Both the position numbers and the translations under genes were made by a program. Of a stretch of DNA of 64,000 bases, positions 47,099-59,352 are shown one piece after another; position 1 is the stretch's first letter; every line of letters begins with the position of its first letter. Source of the stretch: Papiliotrema nemorosa (taxonomy: Eukaryota; Basidiomycota; Tremellomycetes; Tremellales; Rhynchogastremaceae). A model generated the notes under the pieces. The model did no database searches. It worked only from the letters and a program-made list of their open reading frames with translations, and had not been told where the DNA came from. The stretch covers positions 124,001 to 188,000 of the forward strand of contig JASKOT010000012.1 of NCBI GenBank assembly GCA_032158125.1, written 5' to 3'.

Positions 47099-49341
47099 AT
47101 GGAGCATTGGAGTCCGTATAGTGGTATCGTGAGCATGGGGTTTCTAGCTGATCCTGACCAGCCTCCTCACAGTCGTGCTCGACCTTGGGGATCGGGTACG
47201 CGTCGATGACTGTCGAGACGATTTGACTCGTGTGCTGTTTTACACACTGATGCTTGTTGACTCTCTCACGGATCCACTATAGTCTATCAGGCAAGTCCGC
47301 CCACTCGAGCGGAAACAGTAGACATTGGGTACCGCTCGACTGGAGTGCAAGATCCACACCACAGCATGTACACTTCACATACTTCGCTCCCCTCCTCATC
47401 CTCTGTATCATCCGTATCGACAGCCAACGCACCACCTATCACATACCCCTTTCCCACGCTGGATGGTCTATCTGCCACTCTCAACCTCTTACATACCCTG
47501 CCCGACTCTGAAAAGCTCGCTTGGGCAAGGGATGTTTTACGGTTGATGGAACGATACATGTATCCAACGGGGCAACCTACCGATTTTTGTGCGGATTCTC
47601 CTCCAGCAAGTACCGCCAACGTCCCCAAGGGTGTGTTGGATCTGTTGGATGGCGCAGTACCGATCATCGTTTCCTTTACAAGTCACAAGAACGTGGAATT
47701 GGGCGCAGTGGCATCTTACCTCAAAGCGAGGTTATTATCTACTGGCTGTGCGCCCGACTACCTGCCTAGGGATCCGAGGCAGGCATTCAAGGAGTTTGAG
47801 TCGGCAGCGAGGAACGGGGAGGTCAGAGGTTGGTTTAGGCTCGGAAGGGATTATGAGGGTGTAGGGGATCTTGTCAGAGCCAAGGATTGTTTCGAACGTG
47901 GCGTCAAAAGGAACGACTGTGAATGTACCTATGTGAGTTGATCCTGTGTCAATCTCAGAATCAAAACAGTTGACAACAGCGCATGGGAATGGCTCATCTT
48001 CTCGGTCAGCTACGACTTTCCCCTGACCCAGCTATGGCTCTCCCATTGTTAGCTTCAGCAGCTGCATCGAGCAACATCGACACGCCTCATCCGTCTTACG
48101 TGTACGGCATGTTGCTCGCTGGCGAGCTGCTTTTACCTCCTTCTCTCCCTCCTATTCCACACCACCTCGTCCTCCCTTCGTCATCCTCAGAGGGGTACAT
48201 GGCCCAACAGACTATCGCTCGAGAATCAATCGAAAGAGCTGCGTTCCTATGTCACCCTCCAGCTCAGTACAAATTGGGCTATATGTATGAACACGCATCG
48301 TGGGGATTGGCTTATGATCCATTGATGAGTGTACAATGGTATTCATTGGCCAGTCAGGGTGGGGAGATGGAGGCTGATATGGCGTTGAGCAAGTGGTTCC
48401 TCTGTGGCGCAGAGGGACATTTTGGTAAGAATGAAGATCTGGCAAGGACGTTTGCGGAAAAGAGCGCAAGAAAGGGTCATCCGAATGGGTGCTTCGCCAT
48501 GGGATATTACTACGAGTGAGCTGTACGCTGCGCTTTTCGGTGGGCATACTGAGTATAGGCTGGGTATCGGTGGTCGAAAAGATGCCGATCAAGCGAGAAA
48601 ATGGTATCAGCGGGTGAGTATTCTTGACGTCTCTGGAAGCATCGTTTTGATGGCCAGGCGGCCAAGTTGAACAATCCCGATGCGATCAGTCGGCTGAAAG
48701 CGTTATCTGCGCCTAATGCCTTGCCCATCTCCATGGCAGAGCATCAGTCCCGTCTGAACGACACGCTGGTCCGTCGTCGAACCGACGCAAAGAGCCGTTC
48801 CGACCGACAAGGCGCTCGACCCCGTCGACAACGCGAAGAAGAGAGGGCACGTGTCGAAGCTGACCGAGCGGCACGTATCGCAGCCGGTACAGCGCCCCCA
48901 CATCGGCCTCATCAAGGGTATCAAGGAAGTGGTCCCACACCTCACGGGCAATCTTTACCCACCGTCCCCGAGGGTCCGACGTATCAAGGTCCCCCCGGTC
49001 GAGTCGTCTCTCCAGCACCCAAGGTCGGCGAGATCATGTCACCGGGTATTGCATATGCTCCGAACGCGTACTCGTCCACTGGGAGTTTCCCGAGACCGCC
49101 TATACCTCATCATGCCTGGAGCGGGGTGAGCAACGGGTCAGATCAGTCACAGATTTCAACGGGAAGCGGAGGAATGCGATATACACTGCAGGATCCTGGC
49201 TGGGGCAGTCTTCCCGAGCAAGAACGCCGTCGAGAAGAAGAGAGAAGAAGGAGGGAGAAGGATGAAAGGGGTCCTCAGACTTTTGCCGAGATGGGGTTCG
49301 TGAGCAAGCCGGTCGAAGATGAGGGGTGCGTGATAGCGTGA
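47099..49341 (+). CDS. CHS4: Chitin synthase activator with Sel1 repeats (Skt5/Chs4)
   Basis: Activates and anchors chitin synthase at the growing wall. Model: exons 47099-47115, 47173-47195, 47283-47932, 47980-48515, 48559-48613, 48658-49341; 654 aa. The first two exons (17 and 23 nt) are less certain; translation could begin at the Met at 47366. The core has tandem Sel1-like repeats: AFKEFESAARNGEVRGWFRL, AKDCFERGVKRNDCECTY, PPAQYKLGYMYEHASWGL, EDLARTFAEKSARKGHPN and DADQARKWYQRAAKLNNP. A basic Arg-rich helix and a Pro/Gly-rich region follow. The protein ends CVIA, a CaaX box predicting prenylation and membrane attachment as in yeast Chs4. Confidence 0.9.
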
Positions 49342-49549
49342 ACATGCATCCGTATTTCAGCGCTTCTAGCAGGCGTGCTCCATTCTATCCATGACTCCGT
49401 CAGCCTCAGATCATGCGAGTTTGCGTGACCATAGGATTTGTTAGGTGGATAACAGATGCCGGAACGAGAGCCGTCGGTTTAAGCCGTGGCCGAATGACTA
49501 AGCTGAACACTCAACGTTGACGGTATCGACATTGACATTCACCTCGTTG

Positions 49550-50976
49550 ATGAGCTTGCAGAGGTTGTTCTGCTCCACTAGCACCCTCATACGATCTACA
49601 AACAGTCTGCGACAGAGTCACATCCATTTCAACTCGCTCAGCTCGATCCCGGCTATACGCAAAATGTCCAACAACATCCCGCAAACCATGAAGGCCATCC
49701 GGGTGAGCTGGCGTTTCACCTCATGCAACGCAGACATTGACTCCCCAGGTCCACGAGAAAGGCGGACCAGAAGTCAACAAGCTGGAAGAGATTCCGGTGC
49801 CTAAGCCTGCGGATGATGAGGTCCTCATCAAGGTTGAATGGTCGTGAGTGATGATTACTGTACTGGCTAGGTGCACAATGCTGACGAATGAGGGGTGTCA
49901 ACTTCATCGACACATGTGAGCTCAGCATCTCACTCAATCGAGTGAACTCCACGTTGATTTTCCAGACTTCCGATCTGGCTTGTACCCGAAACCTCTTCCT
50001 TACACTGTCGGCCAAGACGCAGTAGGAACCGTCGTCTCCCTCCCCTCGTCCTATTCCGCCCCGAAGAGCTCTCTCCCACCTCTCAAAGTAGGCGACAAAG
50101 TCCTCACTACTGTAGGCAGCGCTTTCGCCGAGTACCTCGTCGCCCCCGTTTCTAAAATTGCTCCCTTGCCCGAAGGGGTAGATGAGAAAGAAGGTGTTGC
50201 GCTCGCTACCACGGCTTTCACCGCTGTTGGGCTGGTCACGGATAGTTATGCGATAAAAAAGGGAGATTGGGTCCTGATCAGAGCTGCTTCAGGAGGTGTA
50301 GGCACTTTGCTCGTGCAGGTATGTTTTTCATCTCCAATGCGTTTATAGTATACGTGCTCATGGGCAGTTTGCGAATGACCTAGGAGCGAACGTCATTGGC
50401 ACTGTGTCGTCCGAATCCAAAGTCGAGCTTGCCAAATCAAACGGAGCGCACCATGTCCTCCTCACCTCCGATTCCGTCGAATCCAACAAGAAGAAGATCT
50501 TGGATTTGACCAGTGGTCTGGGTGTACATGCAGTATACGATGGAGTCGGGAAAGATACCTGGGAAGAGAATTTCGATATAATCAGAAGAAAAGGTACAAT
50601 CGTGACTTTCGGTAATGCCTCTGTACGTCGAATTCGCTATGTTTGTATTTACGGATTGCTGACATGAAGGGACCTCCACCAGAGTTTAGCCCGTTGAAGC
50701 TGTCTGCCAAATCGTTGAAAGTCACTAGACCCACTCTGTTCAGTCAAATTGCGACAGTGGAGGAGTTTGTTCAGGCCGCCGAGATGGTCTTTGACACTTA
50801 TAAGCGGGGCGCGTTGAAGGTAAGACATCTCCAGAGGTATAGGTTGAGCTACGCTGATATCTCTCTAGGTCACGATCCACAAGGTGTACGACTTTTCAGA
50901 GGAGGGTGTGGCGCAGGCTCAGAAGGATATCACCTCGAGATCGACCACTGGAAAGTTGGTCATCAAGATCGCGTAA
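49550..50976 (+). CDS. Zeta-crystallin-like NADPH:quinone oxidoreductase
   Basis: Medium-chain dehydrogenase of the quinone reductase branch, without zinc-binding cysteines. Exons 49550-49702, 49749-49843, 49893-49915, 49966-50318, 50368-50622, 50670-50820, 50870-50976. The GroES-like part has GVNFIDTYFRSGLYPKPLP and GQDAVGTV; the Rossmann part has VLIRAASGGVGTLLVQFAND and VYDGVGKDTWEEN. The long start adds MSLQRLFCSTSTLIRSTN and more, a basic, acid-free leader like a mitochondrial presequence, to give 378 aa. A second Met at 49664 (MSNNIPQTMKAIRV) gives a 340-aa cytosolic form. Either, or both, may be used. The likely role is one- or two-electron quinone reduction in oxidative stress. Confidence 0.9.
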
Positions 50977-51513
50977 AGCGACTCGGTAGTATTTGACTAT
51001 GCAAGCGCATGTCAGAAGATACTTCATCATTATCGCAGCTTACTCGGCAATGTGCTTTACACAAGACACCGATGTTTCGTCAAGCAGCCGAACTCAAAAA
51101 CGGGATGTCACAAGGCGCCGGCAAACATGCACCACGCGTTGATCGCACGAGCCAACCATCTCCGGCCATCACGGAAAGGTAAGAAGCACAGATATGAAAC
51201 GGTTCTCCAACAAGGGGGAAACGACAGAGTAGAGGCGCTCATAATCGTTTGAGGTGTAAACCGGCGTCTTCCCACGAATACTGACGTCGCACCGTCGGAA
51301 AGGAGGGTGAAGGAGTGGCGTAGCTTGGCAGATAGCGGAGAATCGAATGACAGAAGGCATCCGAAGTATGGGTGGTGAGGTTTGACCCACAGAAGCGAGA
51401 GGGCTACTCGTACTGAACTCTGCAACGCAAATGCTCGTATCTTTGTCACATTTTGATTCACATTGCTCTAAGCTCACTTCTCAAGCTATTGGCCCTGAAA
51501 CAAACCGATAAGA
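50977..51513. promoter_or_regulatory. Intergenic region upstream of orphan gene E
   Basis: About 535 nt. Minus-strand frames of about 100 codons (51108-51477) show no protein-like features. No clear TATA box was recognised. Confidence 0.4.
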
Positions 51514-53274
51514 ATGGAGAAAAAAACGATCTCAGATGATATAGGAGCTAGGAAATTGTCCAAGGCTTCGACACATGTTGATGAACCGAACCCAGTGGCG
51601 CGCTTCGATCGAATCGATTCGGTTGATCCCACTACAACATTCCCCAGGAAGCTGTCGCATTCACCACGATCTGTTCGTCCTTCTCCAAGCACCGCAAGTA
51701 TGCTACAAACTCCCACTCAAGACCTCCCGTCAGATGACGAAGGAACAAGGGGCGAGAATCAAGCGATAATTGATCTGTTCGACCAATACAGTCCCATACA
51801 AACGCGCAAGAGGGTACAAGAGGTCAGTCAAGGTGTCAGAGAGGCTCTTATAGACAGTGGGGCCGAACGTCAGGGTCTAGGAGAGACTCTTGCGTGGCGA
51901 TTGCGAGATGTGCATACCACTTGGAGGGCAGACGAGGAGGGACTTCTATCGAATGGTCAGGTCGATACAGTCTGTGAGCGGATGAAGAGGCACATCATCG
52001 CCATGTCGTCAAAATCTTCATGGACTGATCAAGAGCGGAAATACATCGAACAATTGCGCGAAACTCTAAATCGGGTTTTTATCACATACCAGGACTCCCT
52101 CAAGCGTTATGATGAGCATGTGTGGGACGTGCCATCGAGCGGGGAGCAGATTGAGTTTGACGTGGTCGGTCGAGGAAGAAAGCAAGCTGCCAAGAATCAA
52201 AGCGCTTTTAGAGGGGCTGCCGAGACAGTGTGGACGAATGATCCATTCTCCGCGTACATGAAACGGCCACATGAGGAGGACATTCCGGTCAGACAAGTGG
52301 AATGTTTCGTCCGTCAGACTGACGAGAATGGTGATGAAAGTCTCGTCGCGCCCACTTTTCCCGCGATGTATCGTGCATTGACGGGTCTCATCGACAACAC
52401 AATCTCCAAGAGCTTATATCCAGCTTGGGTCAAAGCTCACACTGCCTATGCTTCAGCGGTGGAATCGAAATGGACCAAACGTATACCAAGACCCAATTTG
52501 AACCGCTCAAAGACTGAAGGCGATCGGACACTGACTCACAAGTCGTCGATGGCCTCCATCGGATCACAGAGGACAGCTGTGGAGAGCGATGAGAATGGTC
52601 GCTTGGGTAGAAGTCGGTTTGCGTCGAGATTTTTAGCTACCCACAGATCATTCAGCCGGCTTCGAACTTTGGCGCGAACATCTAGCCAGCCGCCGATATC
52701 TCAGCTCCCTATGCCGGATCTAGAGGACTTGAGAGCACAGCTGATGACGACTGGAGAGTTCAAGCACGGTCTGTACAAACCTGATGAATCTTACATATCC
52801 AGGGACTTCTTCCCCCTCGATACAGGTCACGGTGAAAGGGCCATGGCATATTTGGAGCAAGATCATGGGGGAAGCTCTGGGCATGAGGTCGCAGAGGAAC
52901 AACGCGAGGCGCAAGTCACCGAGAAAGGGACTTCTCAAGTTCAGAGCTCATCAAGCTCGTCTCGGTCGGTCGGTGCATCAAGTGTTTCCAAGCACCAAAA
53001 TTCACCAAATACTTTGGCAAGTGATGGTGTGTGCTCGGGAGTATCGTCGAAGAGGATTTGGAGGATCCCTACGTCAGTCCAGAAAGACTTGGTCATAAGC
53101 GAAAATGAGCTGATCAGGGCGCTGGACCAATGCAGCGTCTTGTATAGAAGTATGCAGAGGCATATTGATGAGGCCTGTCGGAAGTCTGATCAGGTCACGG
53201 CGAGTGGACAGGGGAGAAGAGATGGATCAGTAGGACTGGGGATTGAGTTTTTTACTTCTGCACTGGATGATTAG
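51514..53274 (+). CDS. Orphan helical protein E (cluster 51.5-57.9 kb)
   Basis: Single exon, 586 aa, starting MEKKTISDDIGARKL. Disordered N-terminal 90 residues with SP sites, then a helical region (IEQLRETLNRVFITYQDSLK), a basic Ser/Arg stretch (SRFASRFLATHRSFSRLRTL) and a C-terminal helix (NELIRALDQCSVLYRSMQRH). No known domain, signal or membrane span is seen. The overall plan of Ser-rich leader, helices, basic Ser/Arg segment and terminal coiled helix is shared with genes F and H downstream, suggesting a diverged family. Absence of introns sets it apart from the housekeeping genes. Confidence 0.75.
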   Translation: MEKKTISDDIGARKLSKASTHVDEPNPVARFDRIDSVDPTTTFPRKLSHSPRSVRPSPSTASMLQTPTQDLPSDDEGTRGENQAIIDLFDQYSPIQTRKRVQEVSQGVREALIDSGAERQGLGETLAWRLRDVHTTWRADEEGLLSNGQVDTVCERMKRHIIAMSSKSSWTDQERKYIEQLRETLNRVFITYQDSLKRYDEHVWDVPSSGEQIEFDVVGRGRKQAAKNQSAFRGAAETVWTNDPFSAYMKRPHEEDIPVRQVECFVRQTDENGDESLVAPTFPAMYRALTGLIDNTISKSLYPAWVKAHTAYASAVESKWTKRIPRPNLNRSKTEGDRTLTHKSSMASIGSQRTAVESDENGRLGRSRFASRFLATHRSFSRLRTLARTSSQPPISQLPMPDLEDLRAQLMTTGEFKHGLYKPDESYISRDFFPLDTGHGERAMAYLEQDHGGSSGHEVAEEQREAQVTEKGTSQVQSSSSSSRSVGASSVSKHQNSPNTLASDGVCSGVSSKRIWRIPTSVQKDLVISENELIRALDQCSVLYRSMQRHIDEACRKSDQVTASGQGRRDGSVGLGIEFFTSALDD

Positions 53275-53770
53275 CTGTACTAGGCACCAGGAGGAGGTGT
53301 ATGGTGAGCCAAGTATCGGTGTATGTATGGCCGACATTATCGGCATACGGCATCTCACCTGGTAATCTTTACTTGATTTCCCCGCAGACTGAATGATCAG
53401 ATCCGCCCTCCTGTCACTGAGACATCCATCAGAGGTGTATGCCGAGACGTGCGATAACACGGGCAAGGTGCAGGAGGAGTTTGAAGTGCGCAGAACCCAT
53501 GCCCCAACTCACCTCGCCCGCCCGCTCGGAGAAAGGAAGCGTCTTGTCAAAACGCGTTTCAAACTCGATCGCCCACCTTCGCGCGTAGGGCTGAGCTCTC
53601 ATGGCGCGAGATGAGCGACAGATGTAGACTATCGGGGTGAAAGGAGAGCTTGTCTCGCCACAGAAGGTGATCAGCGAAGGAGAATTCTCAGACGTTTCGC
53701 GGGGATAGATACATATGTATAAGAGAGTGAAGTTCGAGAAGAGCAGACTGCACTGACACATAGGCGCATC
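53275..53770. promoter_or_regulatory. Intergenic region upstream of orphan gene F
   Basis: About 495 nt ending in a TATAAG element at 53718. Nothing else was recognised; a minus-strand frame of 146 codons (53429-53869) overlaps the start of gene F and is rejected. Confidence 0.4.
53718..53723 (+). promoter_or_regulatory. TATA box of orphan gene F
   Basis: TATAAG 48-53 nt before the ATG at 53771. Confidence 0.5.
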
Positions 53771-55041
53771 ATGAGCACTTCTCAACTTCCAACTCCAAAA
53801 GCCGGACCTGCAAATACGAGCGATCTCGATGATCCAGGCCCCCTCGCGCTCGAACGCACCATCTCTCAATCCAGCACTCTTTTGGGTGCACCTAGCGGCT
53901 CAGACGAGAGTATCTATTCGATCAGTCCTGAATCTACCAGGACCGGACCTACCATCATTGTCGATTCCTCTGATGACGATACACTTGCCGATAAGTTTAC
54001 AAGTGGTGATAAAAGTCAGGCAGATTCGGAGGATTCAGAGGACGATGACGGAGAGGGATGGGCTTACAACAGCTTCATGTCGATGGAAACACGGCTTCAA
54101 AACGTGAAAAGGTCGAAGCTTTCTCTTTCTTCCGAGAAGAAGGGGTGACTGCCGATGATGTTGAGGCAAGCATCGTACAAAGGCATCTGGACCGACTGCA
54201 GGTTGGAAACGCTTCGTATGATGAGCTACCGGATTTCGCTTACGTGACCCAAGTGTCACCTTCGCAGCCTAGCAAAACTTGGAAGGAAACGATGGGAGAC
54301 CTTCGAGGGGCATACTTGGACACAAGTGTGACGTCTGACTCCAACGACGCTCATCCACTGATTCGTACTCAAGTTCGGGTTGCCGCTGATAGCCTTTTCA
54401 GGGAAACTACCAAAGAGATATACACCACAATGACGGCCTCGGTCACTGATCTGCATGACCCCGGCGCTGACAGCATTATTTCTGCTGCTACCAACAAAGC
54501 CAAGGAATACCAAGTCGCCTTTGACAAGTTGGTGGACACGCTCGAGCAACAATCGGAATACCTTCGAAATCCGTCAAACTTAGCTCACATACATCAGGAG
54601 AGTCCTCAGGGCAAATCCAAGGGTCGTTCGTCGAGAACATGGTCGAGATCGAGATCCAAGATCTCTGTCGATTCCACCCAGATATCCTTGACTGTCTCGC
54701 TCATGGAGGCAAAAATAGACCAGACAGTGCAAAGAATGGAACAAGTCTATGAAAAGCTACAGCGGGACATCGAGGCGAAGGGAATTGACGCAAACATCAC
54801 GTTGGACTCTGTCTCTGAAGGAGTCACACTTGTCGATGACACTGCTGCGGATCCTGACGGAAAAACTCCCCGACCTTGGACAGCCGATCCAGGCATTAGA
54901 TCCGTCAGACGGGCCAAGCCACTCGCGTTGGAAAACTTAGATTCCGGGTCGAGTCGCCCTCCGCCTCTTCTGTCCCCAATGACATGGCTAGGAAGGCTCT
55001 CAAGACGCGGATCTCTTGCTGACAAGCCGGAAGGGGAGTAG
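53771..55041 (+). CDS. Orphan helical protein F (cluster 51.5-57.9 kb)
   Basis: Two exons (53771-54005, 54056-55041), 406 aa, with a proposed 50-nt intron that moves from the frame of MSTSQLPTPKAG to that of KVEAFSFFREEGVTADDVEA. The donor GTGATA is weak and the intron is inferred from the frame change. Acidic Ser/Asp-rich leader (SSDDDTLAD), then helices (KAKEYQVAFDKLVDTLEQQ), a basic Ser/Arg segment (RSSRTWSRSRSKI), and a coiled helix (MEAKIDQTVQRMEQVYEKLQ). The block FDKLV followed by Leu-Gln/Asn and Tyr-Arg-Pro-type spacing also occurs in gene H (FDKLVKELNGLGTPYQRP), supporting paralogy. Function unknown. Confidence 0.65.
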
Positions 55042-55708
55042 ACTATAAAGTGAAATGCATGTCTGAAGTGTGAAGCGTAATTGTCTACCCAAAGTGATGC
55101 CATCCCATTGTGTTACGTTATGTACGGACTTCGGTCCCAGCGTCACATCGTTTTGAGAAGGCAAAGATGACTCAAGTACGAGTTGGCCACCTGAGACGCT
55201 TGCATCAGGGCTGACTCAGCAAGCCAAATGCGAATATAGGCGAGGCCCAACGAAAGGATACGATTACCGGAGTGAGCAGTGCCACTACATACTGTTCCTA
55301 TACATATACACGCCCGTGCGCATAAAACACTCCAAATATCACTTGAGACCTCCAGGCCTCGGGCATGACAGGAGAGCGAAAAGCCTTGTTCTACATAACC
55401 CCCACGCCTCGCCACTGTCGGTGCGGTCCGTTTCCATCCTGTCGAGTCTGGCATGGAGAATCTGAGAATCTCTCGGGCTGGAAATGTGCAAGGGGCCTTC
55501 GTGTCTTCTCCTCTGCTTTGACGTGGCTCGTATGAGGTCTGAGAGTTACTTTCGACCTCCTGGTAGTTATAGCGCTCCTCGCCGACTTGCTCCTACTTTA
55601 GAAACGAGTATGACTTTCACGCTCGAAAGCCACTGCTTCAGAGGTTATTTACGCTTTCCCACTTCTTTTTCAACTTTTTCCTCAGTCGGAGCGTCACAGC
55701 CACGCACG
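55042..55708. other. Intergenic region before the decayed copy
   Basis: About 665 nt between gene F and the decayed copy. A frame at 55484-55708 is open into the remnant but reads Ser/Phe-rich without protein-like pattern. Confidence 0.35.
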
Positions 55709-56531
55709 GTGAGTTCTAGAGTCTGGAACCAAGTTTCACAGCTTGCGATTTCCGAAGATACTCCTTCTGACCCTCAGACGGAAAAGCAGTCACCCTGCCT
55801 CGACGTCTCGCAGATGAAGGAAGAGCGTCAGGTGGACTGCAGTCGCCACAATTCATCTCCACCTCCCATCTCGACCCCGAGTCCCACCGAATACGAGACG
55901 TCAAGTCGCTGAAGTCCAGATGCGTGGGAAAAGCAGCAAGCCAGTGTGATGGGCGTATTCGATCTAGGCAAGTATCCGGGTGAACTGGGTTACTACTGCC
56001 TGCGACTCTGGTAGACAATGTAGATAGAAGTCACTTAAGAGATACAATCTCTGGGGGGTCTAGGTACTGACAGTAACTACTTATATATCCGTAGGTTCTC
56101 ACTTAGTTCGGTAGAGTACTATCCCATGAACCAGTTGAAATGTGCCGTGTGTCATGACAGACAGACGGACAAACAACGAAAGGTGTTTGACGCCAAGTTC
56201 TCATCACCTCACACAAAGTTCAACGTTTTGAGAAGAGCGAAAAGAGGGTGAAGAGAGGAGCGTGTCCGATATCGCCACTCTGAAAGGAATGATCGAGGCA
56301 GATTTTGAGATGCTTAACTTCTGGCATGAGAACCTTCAGACCCATATCAAGAAGAACAAACCGAGATCAATCTGGTCTCGTCGAGGAAGCCGTACAGGTG
56401 AGAGCGAGCACTCACAGCATATTGCCACTGAGTCAAGACGAGCAAGTTCAGCCAGTTTACTGGGGCCATTGTCGCCGAGAATGTTTGCTAGCTGTTTTGC
56501 AAGTAGTGAGGCACGAGAGTCCGGAGAGTAG
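55709..56531 (+). pseudogene. Decayed copy of an orphan cluster gene (closest to H)
   Basis: At 55709 the frame reads VSSRVWNQVSQLAISEDTPSDP, matching the start of gene H (MSDTLCGSIPQLAVSEYAPSDP) at about half the positions, and the DNA around CACAGCTTGC is the same. The initiator is GTG instead of ATG and a stop follows at 55910-55912. A second piece from 56262 (LKGMIEADFEMLNFWHENLQ, then a Ser/Arg segment) resembles the terminal helix of the family and ends at 56531. The middle is missing. A live gene with unseen exons is possible but less likely. Confidence 0.5.
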
Positions 56532-56998
56532 TAAGGCATAACCGGATGTGTCTGTTGTTGCCGCGAGGAGCAGATGATGTGCTGTGAATGGGCTCACGAA
56601 GAGGCTTGATCGGTATTTGCGATGCAGGATATGAGGTCTGGTCTGCTTTCGTGACCGCTGTGAAGCCCTCCGACACTGGCTGACCCCAGCAAACTTCTTC
56701 AACCCTTGGCTCTCACATATGATACTACACCTGAGCACTACCCCGAGAGAAAGGCGATCGAAACCCACAACAGCTGTGGAAGCCCATGTATGAGCCGTGG
56801 GACTTCCAAAGGGGGTCTCGCCGAAAGGAGCCTTCGGCAAACGTACAGGTGGTCTCTCACGTCCGCCCACTTTCTGTGACAGCGGGGTGATTTTTGGCTA
56901 GAGGGCTCGCACTGTACAAGAAGGGTCCATACATAACGCACCCTGATTCTCTCTCATTTCTTCCGCACGGCCGCAGATCTACGTGACCTCGATACAGT
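56532..56998. promoter_or_regulatory. Intergenic region upstream of orphan gene H
   Basis: About 465 nt. No TATA box was found. Minus-strand frames here, such as 56457-56870, show no protein-like features. Confidence 0.35.
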
Positions 56999-57865
56999 AT
57001 GTCCGATACTCTCTGTGGCTCAATTCCACAGCTTGCAGTATCTGAGTATGCTCCATCCGATCCTCCGTCAGCGAACCCATCCCTCTCCCTCTCCCTCGCA
57101 GTTGCACATGATGAAGAAGAACATGAAGAAGATACCAGCCTCCTTGGACCGTCTCGGCCGGGCACTCGTCCTGCGAGTCCTGCAAGTCGCTCAAAGGCCG
57201 GCACTCGAGCCTACTACGATCCAGATGCATTGGAACAGGAGCAGACGACTCGGGAGCTCGCGGCATTCCTCTCAGTCGGTCAAGTCAAGAACGCCCAGGA
57301 ACTGTGGAGTGGCTCGACGCCTCCAGCTGATTTGGCCGACTTCAATATAATGGTTGATCTGAAGCGATACGAGGAGGAGGAACAAGCCACTGAAGCTGAA
57401 GATTGGAGCGAGACGCTGGCGAATTGGAAATCTGCGGAGCTGAATTCCGTTGATGATGAATCTGCTGAGCGATATGGTCTGATCAGATGTCGCACGCGAG
57501 CCGAAAACAAGTTTGACAAGCTCGTCAAAGAGCTCAATGGTCTCGGAACTCCATACCAGCGGCCAGACACCCCAGCACCTTCTACTGATTACCGAGAAGA
57601 ATTCAAGATCCTGGCTACAGAAGTGGCTAGGGGTCGACGGATCCTTGCGAGTTCCGTGGATGAAGGTTCAGAGCCACCCAGTCGAGGAAGGGCATTCATT
57701 TCTGGAACAGCACGACGTGAACGATCCAGATCAAGGCAAAGATCCCAAACCAGAATGAACATGCAGTCGATGATGCAAGACTACTTCGTCAAAATCAATC
57801 AGCTATACACCAAGCTGGAAGCCGAAGTTGCCAGTCTACAGGCAGGAGCAGTATCATCGTCATAG
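56999..57865 (+). CDS. Orphan helical protein H (cluster 51.5-57.9 kb)
   Basis: Single exon, 288 aa, starting MSDTLCGSIPQLAVSEY. Layout: Ser/Pro-rich acidic leader, helices (ELAAFLSVGQVKNAQELWSG; RTRAENKFDKLVKELNGLG), a basic Ser/Arg segment (ARRERSRSRQRSQTR) and a C-terminal helix (MMQDYFVKINQLYTKLEAEV). No known domain. Its N-terminus is mirrored in the decayed copy 1.3 kb upstream, and its middle in gene F, so it is the reference member of the cluster. It converges on TRM8 with 108 nt between stops. Confidence 0.75.
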   Translation: MSDTLCGSIPQLAVSEYAPSDPPSANPSLSLSLAVAHDEEEHEEDTSLLGPSRPGTRPASPASRSKAGTRAYYDPDALEQEQTTRELAAFLSVGQVKNAQELWSGSTPPADLADFNIMVDLKRYEEEEQATEAEDWSETLANWKSAELNSVDDESAERYGLIRCRTRAENKFDKLVKELNGLGTPYQRPDTPAPSTDYREEFKILATEVARGRRILASSVDEGSEPPSRGRAFISGTARRERSRSRQRSQTRMNMQSMMQDYFVKINQLYTKLEAEVASLQAGAVSSS

Positions 57866-57973
57866 CTTGCGTCTTGATATACGCCATGAGCAATGGATAA
57901 GCTGCATGCCCCGCTGAATTCAGACCTTTATATGCCGCGTCGAAACCCGCAGAGCACGGCCGGGAGCCTATCC

Positions 57974-59144
<1,171 letters not shown>

Positions 59145-59352
59145 CTCGAAATCTCAGTGGGAGGGGGGGTGATCACGTGACTCGGTGCTCCCCAATTTGC
59201 TTCCGTCCCCCTTCCCTTTGCCTTCGACATTCTCCACCTTCGACCCCTTGGACCTCTGCATACTCGTCTCCCATCTCAGATCTCGCTCCTAGACTCGTGT
59301 CCACTCTAGGACCTTCCAGAAGAGGATCCAACTGGAGAGCATCGTGGTCACC
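59145..59352. promoter_or_regulatory. Compact divergent promoter, TRM8 / mS38
   Basis: About 208 nt serve both genes. It contains a G-run (59159-59170) and CT-rich tracts on the mS38 side, without TATA. Confidence 0.5.

Noticed and set aside
53429..53869. 146-codon minus-strand frame before orphan F
   Set aside because: Overlaps the F start and TATA box, has no domain or helical pattern, and lacks splice support.
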